Shown here in pieces: positions 6,119 through 12,342 of a stretch of 14,037 nucleotides of DNA. A model generated the notes under the pieces. That model was not told the origin of the DNA. It saw nothing but the letters and a program-made list of their open reading frames with translations, and made no database searches. The position numbers and the translations under genes were made by a program. The stretch is taken from positions 1-14,037 of the forward strand of contig CAIMNN010000538.1 of the NCBI GenBank assembly GCA_903842845.1. The letters are read 5' to 3'. Within the stretch, counting starts at the first letter, position 1. Every line of letters starts with the position of its first letter. The DNA is from an uncultured Acidobacteriaceae bacterium (GTDB lineage: Bacteria > Acidobacteriota > Terriglobia > Terriglobales > Acidobacteriaceae).

Positions 6119-6763
6119 ATGGCGCAACCGATTCCCCTTCGCACCACACGTACGCATGAACTAAAAGCTGAACCCGAGCACGGACTAGAACTCCATCACG
6201 TCAGCACGCAAGAGCTTTACCGCGAACTGCTTTCGCGCTTTCACGAAGACCCCTCGCGCGATGGATTGCTCGACACGCCGCGCCGCATGGAAAAAGCAAT
6301 GGCGCACCTGACCAAGGGTTACACCGAGGACCCGGCGAAGATTCTGCGCGGCGCACTCTTTGATGTGGATTACGACGAGATGGTTATCGTGCGCGATATC
6401 GAGTTCTTCTCGCTGTGCGAGCATCATCTGCTTCCCTTTTACGGCCGTGCGCATATCGCCTACATCCCCAACGGAAAGGTTGTGGGGTTGAGTAAGCTGC
6501 CTCGGCTGCTGGATGTTTTTGCGCGCCGCATGCAAGTGCAGGAGCGGCTGACCCGTCAGGTGGCCGAAGCATTGCAGGATGCAATCGACCCTCAGGGGGT
6601 GGGCGTGGTGATAGAGGCAAACCACATGTGCATGATGATGCGCGGCGTGGAGAAGCAGGCCTCGGCAACAGTGACCTCGGCGATGCTTGGTTGCTTCCGC
6701 CAGAAGGAAACGCGCAACGAGTTTCTCTCGCTGGTAACACGGCCAGCGTCGCCGAACCGTTGA
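6119..6763 (+). CDS. folE: GTP cyclohydrolase I
   Basis: The 214-residue product matches FolE along its length (family about 190-225). The enzyme opens GTP to give dihydroneopterin triphosphate, the shared precursor of folate, biopterin-type pterins and 7-deazaguanines. Zinc ligands are Cys100 and His103 in SLCEHHLLPF and Cys171 in ANHMCMMMRG. Other signatures are LLDTPRRMEKA (50-60), IPNGKVVGLSKL (116-127), QVQERLT (139-145) and the C-terminal EFLSLV. It is a type I zinc enzyme, not the unrelated FolE2. The first 25 or so residues (TTRTHELKAEPEHG) are a variable N-terminal tail. Third gene of the probable pterin operon; its product is the expected substrate of the two preceding PTPS enzymes. 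Confidence 0.96.
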   Translation: MAQPIPLRTTRTHELKAEPEHGLELHHVSTQELYRELLSRFHEDPSRDGLLDTPRRMEKAMAHLTKGYTEDPAKILRGALFDVDYDEMVIVRDIEFFSLCEHHLLPFYGRAHIAYIPNGKVVGLSKLPRLLDVFARRMQVQERLTRQVAEALQDAIDPQGVGVVIEANHMCMMMRGVEKQASATVTSAMLGCFRQKETRNEFLSLVTRPASPNR

Positions 6764-6796
6764 GCAACTCACGATAAAATGAAAGTGTAAGCACAG

Positions 6797-6825
6797 CGCC
6801 GCAGAAACAATCACTGCGGCGTTTT
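6797..6825 (+). terminator. Intrinsic terminator between folE and the Mrp gene
   Basis: A perfect 8-bp stem, CGCCGCAG (6797-6804) with CTGCGGCG (6814-6821), closes a 9-nt loop and is followed by TTTT. It lies 33 nt after the folE stop and its U-tract ends 23 nt before the next start codon, so it either ends the folE operon or lies in the leader of the next gene. Confidence 0.7.
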
Positions 6826-6848
6826 GCACGAGAGAAGGAGCAATACAG

Positions 6849-7679
6849 ATGGCTCATGCAAACACAATGCCTGTTCCGCAGTCGATACCGGGCGTAGCAA
6901 AGATCATTGCAGTTGGTTCCGGCAAAGGCGGAGTGGGCAAAACCACGGTCGCAGTGAACCTTGCGATTGCACTTTCACGGTTAGGGCAGCGCGTTGGCTT
7001 GATCGACGCGGACATATACGGACCAAACGTGCCCATGATGATGGGCTCGAGCCAGCAACCTGTGGTTGATGAGCGCAACATGATCCACCCGAATGAGACA
7101 CACGGGATAAAGACAATCTCGATAGGATATCTCTCGCCGGGCGACAAGCCGCTGGTGATGCGTGGGCCAATGCTGCATCAGATCATCCGTCAGTTCTTGC
7201 AACAGGTGGATTGGGGCGAGCTGGATTATTTGATCATCGACCTGCCGCCGGGAACAGGCGACGTTGTCATCTCGCTTGTGCAGACGGTACCGCTGACCGG
7301 CGCTGTCGTTGTCTCTACGCCGAGCGATGTCAGCCTTCAGGATGCGCGCAAGGCGCTGGAAATGTTTGCGCAGGTCAACGTCGAGGTGTTGGGCATCGTC
7401 GAAAACATGAGCCACTTTACCTGCCCGCATTGCCACAACCAAATTGACATCTTCTCCAAAGGCGGCGCGGAACGGACTGCCGAGCAGTTCAATATTCCCT
7501 TCCTCGGTTCGATCGAGTTGATCCCATCGATTCGCGAAGGCGGCGACCGTGGGCTACCTGTAACGCTTGCAGGGCCGAAGAGCCCGCAGGCTGCTGAGTT
7601 TTATGCAGTAGCTCAGAAGTTAACGGGTTATGCTGAGAAGGCTGCGGCAAAGCAGAATGATGTGATCGAGATAAGCTAG
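6849..7679 (+). CDS. Mrp/ApbC-type iron-sulfur cluster carrier ATPase
   Basis: A 276-residue P-loop ATPase of the MinD/Mrp (NBP35) group, which bind and hand over [4Fe-4S] clusters as dimers in the cytoplasm. The deviant Walker A GKGGVGKTT spans residues 25-33, LIDADIYGPNVPMM follows, the Mrp signature LDYLIIDLPPGTGD is intact, and the bridging cysteines are Cys192/Cys195 in FTCPHCHN. The N-terminal MIP18/DUF59 domain found in many bacterial ApbC proteins is absent: only about 17 residues precede the ATPase core, so this is the short form. AAGGAG lies 8 nt before the ATG. The terminator-like hairpin upstream suggests a separate transcript or attenuated read-through from folE. The gene ends at a strong terminator. 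Confidence 0.93.
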   Translation: MAHANTMPVPQSIPGVAKIIAVGSGKGGVGKTTVAVNLAIALSRLGQRVGLIDADIYGPNVPMMMGSSQQPVVDERNMIHPNETHGIKTISIGYLSPGDKPLVMRGPMLHQIIRQFLQQVDWGELDYLIIDLPPGTGDVVISLVQTVPLTGAVVVSTPSDVSLQDARKALEMFAQVNVEVLGIVENMSHFTCPHCHNQIDIFSKGGAERTAEQFNIPFLGSIELIPSIREGGDRGLPVTLAGPKSPQAAEFYAVAQKLTGYAEKAAAKQNDVIEIS

Positions 7680-7691
7680 TTGTGTTGAACG

Positions 7692-7727
7692 AAAAAAGGA
7701 CGGGGCTAATTGCCCCGTCCTTTTTTT
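7692..7727. terminator. Strong bidirectional terminator
   Basis: AGGACGGGGC and GCCCCGTCCT form a perfect GC-rich stem around the loop TAATT, flanked by an A-run and a T-run, which makes it work in both directions: for the Mrp gene on plus and for the repeat-protein gene on minus, whose stop is at 7736. Confidence 0.92.
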
Positions 7728-7735
7728 GTCAGCGG

Positions 7736-8029
7736 TTAGCGCCAGTCGCGGCGGTCGTGGTCGCGATCCCAATCGCGGTGGTAACGGTCATCCCAGTCGC
7801 GGCGGAAGCGGTCATCCCAATCACGCCGATAGCGGCCGTCCCAATCGCGGTGGTAGTAGTTCCAGTAGTAGCGACGGTAGTAGTCGTCACGGTCATGACG
7901 GAACCAGTCATCGCGGTCGCGGTAGTCATGGTCACGGTATTCGGGAGCCGGAGCACCGAATCCCTCTGCCTTTGCCGTGAAGGTGAACGCTGAAAGAACC
8001 AACATCAGTGCCAGTGCATACTTTTTCAT
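7736..8029 (-). CDS. Small exported Arg/Asp/Trp/Tyr-rich repeat protein
   Basis: This 97-residue protein has a clean signal peptide (MKKYALALMLVLSAFTFTAKA, cleavage probably after Ala21). The mature 76 residues contain about 20 Arg, 21 Asp, 10 Tyr, 7 Trp and no Lys, so they are nearly charge-neutral and almost certainly lack a hydrophobic core. The C-terminal half is an 8-residue repeat: HRDWDGRY, RRDWDDRF, RRDWDDRY, HRDWDRDH. The ATG at 8029 follows GGAG by 7 nt and the frame coincides with the signal peptide, while the overlapping Val/Ala-rich and Ser/Gly-rich frames on the plus strand have neither, so the minus frame is the real one. The function is not recognised; a periplasmic polyampholyte is a guess. 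It ends at the terminator shared with the Mrp gene. Confidence 0.85.
   Translation of the reverse strand: MKKYALALMLVLSAFTFTAKAEGFGAPAPEYRDHDYRDRDDWFRHDRDDYYRRYYWNYYHRDWDGRYRRDWDDRFRRDWDDRYHRDWDRDHDRRDWR
7771..7856. repeat. 24-bp tandem repeat within the RD-rich gene
   Basis: Units start at 7771, 7795, 7819 and 7843 (the last partial), each opening AATCGCGG or a close variant and, in the full units, ending GTCCC or ATCCC. Each unit encodes one 8-residue RRDWDDRY-type repeat on the minus strand. Units differ mostly at synonymous or conservative positions. Confidence 0.8.
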
Positions 8030-8036
8030 CTTCGGT

Positions 8037-8040
8037 CTCC
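8037..8040 (-). promoter_or_regulatory. Shine-Dalgarno of the RD-rich repeat protein gene
   Basis: GGAG, inside a longer purine run, lies 7 nt before the ATG at 8029. It supports the minus-strand frame in a region where several long frames overlap. Confidence 0.65.
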
Positions 8041-8122
8041 TCTCCTCAATTGCCGCTTGTAGCTGCGGCTCTTGTTGAATGAAACGCGAAATGAGAAAAA
8101 TAGTTGCGCAGAATATTTTTGG

Positions 8123-9163
8123 CTAATTTTCGGCGGCTGTGTCGATGGCCTTGAGCAATACATCGATTACAGTTGCGCATTGCTCAGTGTTGACGTCGTT
8201 GTGCGTGACTAGGCGGATTGAATTGCCGACGAGCGCGCTACACAAAACGCCCTCTGTCTTCGCAAGCTGTACTACCTTCGCCGCTGAAACACGCGAGATG
8301 AGACCGAAGATGACGATGTTGGACTCGACGGTTGCGGGATCAAGTTGAACATGCTCGTTCACAGCCAATTTCTCTGCAAGCAACTTTGCGTTGGCATGAT
8401 CTTCATGCAGACGCCATGGCATCTTCTCAAGCGCGATGAGGCCCGCTGCGGCAAGGATGCCAGCCTGGCGCATTCCGCCGCCGAGAGATTTGCGCAGAAG
8501 CCGCGCTTCGGCCATCAAAGCCGACGAGCCCAATAGCATTGATCCGACCGGCGCGCAGAGCCCCTTGGAGAGGCAGAACATCACTGTGTCGCAACCGCTC
8601 GTGAGTTGTTGCACGCTGAGGCCGAGAGTTGTTGCTGCGTTGAAGATGCGTGCGCCATCCATGTGTACGGGGAGGTTGCGCTCTTTGGCGTTGGCCCAGA
8701 TCTCTTCAAGAACTGGCAGCGGAGTGACGGTGCCGCCTGCGAGGTTGGCGGTGTTCTCAAGTTCTATCAATCCGGTAGGAGCGCGGAATGCGCCTTTCGC
8801 GTAGATGACCGGCTCGATCTCGCGCCATGTGAGTAGGCCGCGGTCGGCGTAGACTGCGCGGACAAGGCAACCGCTGAAGACGGCAGTGGTAGCCATCTCC
8901 CAATCGAGGATGTGCGCGCGGGATTCAGCGATGACCTCCTGCCCCGGCTTGGTGTGCAGGCGAATGGCGATCTGGTTGCCCATGGTGCCTGATGGGACAA
9001 AGAGCGCAGCCTCGCGACCGAAAATCTCTGCAGCGCGTTTTTCAAGCGCGTTGATGGTAGGGTCTTCGCTGTAGACGTCATCACCGACCTCTGCGGTCGC
9101 CATTGCGGCGCGCATCTCTTCCGTGGGACGGGTTACGGTATCACTACGCAGATCGATCAACAT
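8123..9163 (-). CDS. ltaE: Low-specificity L-threonine aldolase
   Basis: A 346-residue fold-type I PLP enzyme that cleaves L-threonine and L-allo-threonine to glycine and acetaldehyde. Signatures in order: MLIDLRSDTVTRPT at the N-terminus, GDDVYSEDPT, the cofactor-stacking region FVPSGTMGNQIA, HMDGARIFNA with the PLP-binding Asp, and CLSKGLCAPVGS with the Schiff-base Lys200. The length fits the family. I chose the ATG at 9163 because GGAG lies 7 nt before it; a TTG two codons upstream is too close to that site. The gene is divergent from the M19 dipeptidase, and free amino acids from peptide breakdown could feed it, though that link is only by position. No terminator is obvious before the repeat-protein gene 93 nt downstream on the same strand. 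Confidence 0.93.
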   Translation of the reverse strand: MLIDLRSDTVTRPTEEMRAAMATAEVGDDVYSEDPTINALEKRAAEIFGREAALFVPSGTMGNQIAIRLHTKPGQEVIAESRAHILDWEMATTAVFSGCLVRAVYADRGLLTWREIEPVIYAKGAFRAPTGLIELENTANLAGGTVTPLPVLEEIWANAKERNLPVHMDGARIFNAATTLGLSVQQLTSGCDTVMFCLSKGLCAPVGSMLLGSSALMAEARLLRKSLGGGMRQAGILAAAGLIALEKMPWRLHEDHANAKLLAEKLAVNEHVQLDPATVESNIVIFGLISRVSAAKVVQLAKTEGVLCSALVGNSIRLVTHNDVNTEQCATVIDVLLKAIDTAAEN

Positions 9164-9173
9164 TGGCAAGCTC

Positions 9174-9202
9174 CTAAAATGTGAATCTCATCTCTATTTT
9201 AG
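9174..9202. repeat. 7-bp inverted repeat in the divergent ltaE/dipeptidase gap
   Basis: CTAAAAT (9174-9180) and ATTTTAG (9196-9202) are perfect inverted copies 15 nt apart. The minus-strand TAAAAT at 9196-9201 could be the -10 of ltaE, with a start about 26 nt before its ATG. It may be an operator or simply a promoter AT box; no -35 supports it. Confidence 0.3.
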
Positions 9203-9242
9203 TCTGATGAATTTCACTTGAGCTCACGACCCGCCCGCAGTC

Positions 9243-9248
9243 TATACT
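9243..9248 (+). promoter_or_regulatory. -10-like TATACT abutting the dipeptidase start
   Basis: TATACT ends 8 nt before the ATG at 9257, with no Shine-Dalgarno between. TTGAGC at 9218-9223 is a possible -35 but the 19-nt spacing is long. Transcription would begin at or next to the start codon. Confidence 0.4.
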
Positions 9249-9256
9249 TGAGCATT

Positions 9257-10588
9257 ATGCGGACACTACATCTCGCTACCTTACTGCTGCTGCTCTCTTC
9301 ATTGACCGCAGTGAATGCCCAACTGACACCGAAGTCAGAAGCAAGGCCCGCGCACGCAAATAAGACTATGACACCAGAAGAAGTTCATCGCTCAGCGATT
9401 GTTATTGATACCCATGCCGACACGACAACGCGTTTTGTGGATGAGGGATTTGATCTATCTGATCCACTCAAAGGCGGCAACCTGAACCTGGAGTCTGCGC
9501 GCAAGGGCAACCTGGGCGCGGAGTTCTTTTCCATCTGGGTCGAGCCCGAAATGTACAAAGGGCATTATGCAAAGCGCACACTCGAGATGATCGATTCTGT
9601 TCGTGAGCAAGTTGAGAAACACCCGAAGGAAATGGTGCAGGTGACTACAGCCGACGGCATTGAGCGCGCGCATCGCGAGCACAAGTTCGCCGCGCTGATG
9701 GGGATTGAAGGCGGTCACTCGATCGAAGGCTCCATCGGCCTGCTGCGTGATTATTTCGACCTGGGCGTGCGTTACATGACGCTAACGTGGTCGAACTCGA
9801 ATGGCTGGGCAGACAGCTCGGGCGATTACACGGACACGAGCGTTCCGCACACAAAAGAAGGCTTGAGCGAGTTTGGCAAGGACGTGGTCTATGAGATGAA
9901 CCGTCTGGGAATGATGGTCGATATTTCGCACGTTTCTGATAAAACTTTTTATCGCACGCTGGTCATCACGCGTGCACCGGTGATTGCGTCTCACTCTTCC
10001 TCGCGTGTGATCTGCAATGCGCCACGCAATATGACCGACGATATGCTGCGCGCGGTTGCACGCTCAGGCGGGCCGGGGTCGAAGGGTGGAGTAGTGCAGG
10101 TGAATTACTATTCGGCGTTTGTCTCACAACAGTATCGTGACGAGCAGGCGCGGATCACATTTGAAGTGGAGAAGGCTGTGGATGCGTTGAAGGCCAAAGC
10201 AAAGGCTGAAGGCCACGAGGTTACTTACCAGGAAGTTGATGCTCTGCGACGCGGCTATGCAGACAAGATTCCTCGACCACCCTTGTCAATGCTGATTGAC
10301 CACATCGACCACATTGCGAAGGTTGCAGGCGTGGACCACGTTGGACTGGGTTCAGATTTTGATGGCGTCGAGGGACAGTTACCGGAGGGGATGGATTCTG
10401 CGGCGGACCTGCCCAAGATAACCGCTGCGCTGATGGCGCGCGGGTACACGGCGGATGATTGCAGAAAAATCCTGGGCGGCAACCTGCTGCGCGTAATGCG
10501 TGAAGTGGAAGCGGTTGCGCACGAGTTGCAAACGGAAGAGCGGCCGCGGATTCTTGAGAAGCAGCCGTTTGACGAGTGGAAGAACTAG
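9257..10588 (+). CDS. Exported membrane-dipeptidase family (M19) zinc peptidase
   Basis: The 443-residue product belongs to the renal-dipeptidase family M19, which hydrolyses dipeptides, some D-containing. It starts with a signal peptide (LHLATLLLLLSSLTAVNA, cleavage probably after Ala21), so it acts in the periplasm or outside. Metal ligands are all present: His53 and Asp55 in DTHAD, the bridging Glu151 in GIEGGHS, His225 in DISH, His246 in ASHSSSR, and Asp367 in GLGSDFDG. The segment TLTWSNSNGWADSS is typical of the family. I chose the ATG at 9257 because the signal peptide starts there; an upstream TTG at 9218 would add 13 residues in front. A -10-like box 8 nt upstream and the weak ribosome site suggest a leaderless transcript. 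The S10 peptidase gene follows after 29 nt, probably in the same operon. Confidence 0.94.
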   Translation: MRTLHLATLLLLLSSLTAVNAQLTPKSEARPAHANKTMTPEEVHRSAIVIDTHADTTTRFVDEGFDLSDPLKGGNLNLESARKGNLGAEFFSIWVEPEMYKGHYAKRTLEMIDSVREQVEKHPKEMVQVTTADGIERAHREHKFAALMGIEGGHSIEGSIGLLRDYFDLGVRYMTLTWSNSNGWADSSGDYTDTSVPHTKEGLSEFGKDVVYEMNRLGMMVDISHVSDKTFYRTLVITRAPVIASHSSSRVICNAPRNMTDDMLRAVARSGGPGSKGGVVQVNYYSAFVSQQYRDEQARITFEVEKAVDALKAKAKAEGHEVTYQEVDALRRGYADKIPRPPLSMLIDHIDHIAKVAGVDHVGLGSDFDGVEGQLPEGMDSAADLPKITAALMARGYTADDCRKILGGNLLRVMREVEAVAHELQTEERPRILEKQPFDEWKN

Positions 10589-10617
10589 CAAGAGAGATTC
10601 AATACGGAGCATAAGTA

Positions 10618-12270
10618 ATGAGAATCAGCAATATAGCATTGGCAGTCAGCCTGGGCGCGCTTTTGATCTTTGGCGCGCCTTTGCGCGGTGAAGACGAGCC
10701 GACGAAGTCCGCGGAAAAGTCGAGCGATAAGGCTGACAAGGCTGAGAAACAGCCTGAGAAGCCGGTGAATTCTGAGGTCATCACCAGCGGCTCGGTCGAC
10801 GTACACGGGCAGCACATCGTGTACAACGCCATAGCGGGCATATTGGCTGTTGGCGGAACGAATGTGCAGGACTCGCAGATCGGCCTGGATGGCAAGCCTC
10901 TCCCCGGCAGCCAACTCGCGCTCACCGAGCCCAAGGAAGCTAAGGATGCATCGCCAACGGCGCGCATCTCTTATGTTGCGTACTTCAAGAAAGACGCGAA
11001 GGCTGAAGAGCGGCCGATTACGTTTTTCTACAACGGCGGCCCAGGTAGCGCGACTGTGTGGTTGCATATGGGCTCGCTGGGACCGAAGCACGTTGTGACC
11101 ACCGGCGACACTCATTTGCCGGCAGCACCCTACAAGATGGTTGATAACGGTGAGTCTTTGCTGGACGTGAGCGACGTTGTGTTTATCGACATGCCCGGCA
11201 CCGGATTCGGGCGTATACAGGGCAAGGACGCTGACAAGGCATTCTGGGGTGTGCAAGAGGACGCAAACGCATTCGCGCGTTTCATCGCCCGCTTCATCAC
11301 CAAGTACAACCGCTGGAACTCGCCGAAGTATTTATTTGGCGAGAGCTACGGGACGACACGCTCCGCGGTACTGTCGAATGTTTTAGAGAACGAGTACTCC
11401 ATCGATCTGAACGGCGTGATTCTGCTTTCGCAGATATTCAACTTTACATCCGATATAGATGACGCGCATGGCAACCCCGGCGTGGACCTGCCGTATGTGT
11501 TGGGACTGCCGACCTACGCTGCAACGGCGTGGTACCACCACAAGGTGCCCAATCAACCGGCCGCGCTTGAACCGTTCCTGCGTGAAGTGGAAGGTTATGC
11601 TTTGACGACATACTCCAATGCGTTAGCCAAGGGCACGGACCTGAGTGACGCCGAGAAGAAGGATGTTGCCGAGAAGCTGCATCAATACACTGGGCTGCCG
11701 GTTGCTTATTTGCTGAAGGCTGACCTGCGCGTCAGCGGCGGTCAATTTTCCAAGGCGCTGCAAGATGATGAGGACCTGACGACGGGACGGCTCGACACGC
11801 GTTACTCCGGCCCATCGATCGACTCACTCAGCGAGTCGGCGGAGTACGACCCGCAGAGTTCGGCTATATCCTCAGCGTACGTGACCATCTTCAATGACTA
11901 CGCGCGCAATACGCTCAAGTTTGGAGAGAGTCAGACCTTCCTTACAAGCGCGCAATTCAGCGGCCACAAATGGAGCTGGAATTTGCGCAGGCACTCACAA
12001 AACAATGTGAGCGATTATCTGGCCAACGCAATGAAGACGAATCCACGCCTGAAAGTGATGGTTTTCGGCGGATACTACGACTTGGCAACGCCATACTTTG
12101 CAGCCATATATGAGGACAAGCATCTGCCTATCTCATCAAAGCTCGCCAAGAACATTGAGTACGGCTGGTTTGAGTCCGGGCACATGGTCTATCTGAAAGA
12201 AGAGTGCCTCAAACAACTCCATGACCGCACGGCAGCGTTCATCAAGGAGACGCTGAGCGACAACAAGTAA
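10618..12270 (+). CDS. Exported S10-type serine carboxypeptidase-like protein
   Basis: A 550-residue alpha/beta hydrolase related to serine carboxypeptidases, which remove C-terminal amino acids. A signal peptide covers about residues 1-24, followed by a Lys/Glu/Ser-rich spacer (about 25-52) of low complexity. The catalytic domain shows FFYNGGPGSATVWLHMG (oxyanion region, as in plant and yeast carboxypeptidases), FIDMPGTGFG, the nucleophile Ser243 in FGESYGTTR, Asp488 in GGYYDLATPYFA and His522 in ESGHMVY, giving a full triad. GGAG lies 8 nt before the ATG. The gene follows the M19 dipeptidase closely, so the two exported peptidases are probably made together. Activity on peptides is inferred from family; some bacterial members are uncharacterised. 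A terminator follows within 20 nt. Confidence 0.92.
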   Translation: MRISNIALAVSLGALLIFGAPLRGEDEPTKSAEKSSDKADKAEKQPEKPVNSEVITSGSVDVHGQHIVYNAIAGILAVGGTNVQDSQIGLDGKPLPGSQLALTEPKEAKDASPTARISYVAYFKKDAKAEERPITFFYNGGPGSATVWLHMGSLGPKHVVTTGDTHLPAAPYKMVDNGESLLDVSDVVFIDMPGTGFGRIQGKDADKAFWGVQEDANAFARFIARFITKYNRWNSPKYLFGESYGTTRSAVLSNVLENEYSIDLNGVILLSQIFNFTSDIDDAHGNPGVDLPYVLGLPTYAATAWYHHKVPNQPAALEPFLREVEGYALTTYSNALAKGTDLSDAEKKDVAEKLHQYTGLPVAYLLKADLRVSGGQFSKALQDDEDLTTGRLDTRYSGPSIDSLSESAEYDPQSSAISSAYVTIFNDYARNTLKFGESQTFLTSAQFSGHKWSWNLRRHSQNNVSDYLANAMKTNPRLKVMVFGGYYDLATPYFAAIYEDKHLPISSKLAKNIEYGWFESGHMVYLKEECLKQLHDRTAAFIKETLSDNK

Positions 12271-12286
12271 GCAACAACTGAATGTA

Positions 12287-12318
12287 GGGGCACCGGAGAT
12301 TTCTCTGGTGCTCCTTTT
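12287..12318 (+). terminator. Intrinsic terminator of the peptidase operon
   Basis: GGGGCACCGGAG pairs with CTCTGGTGCTCC counting two G-U pairs, around a tight loop, followed by TTTT at 12315-12318. The hairpin begins 17 nt after the stop of the S10 gene. Confidence 0.82.
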
Positions 12319-12329
12319 CATTGGGCGGG

Positions 12330-12335
12330 TATTCT
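12330..12335 (+). promoter_or_regulatory. -10-like TATTCT abutting the esterase start
   Basis: TATTCT ends 7 nt before the ATG at 12343. Only 24 nt separate the preceding terminator from the start codon, so the promoter has to overlap the terminator region; this box fits a leaderless start. No Shine-Dalgarno is present. Confidence 0.4.
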
Positions 12336-12342
12336 ATTCAAC

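Noticed and set aside
7771..7856. Short regular repeats considered as a CRISPR array
   Set aside because: The units are contiguous 24-bp coding repeats with no spacers and no cas genes nearby.
7682..7993. Val/Ala/Ile-rich and Ser/Gly/Arg-rich plus-strand frames over the repeat region
   Set aside because: Shadows created by the 24-bp repeat; the minus frame alone has a signal peptide, Shine-Dalgarno and a terminator just past its stop.
8047..8076. Small GCCGC/GCGGC hairpin upstream of the repeat-protein gene
   Set aside because: Only 5 bp of stem and no U-tract; too weak to call a terminator or riboswitch.
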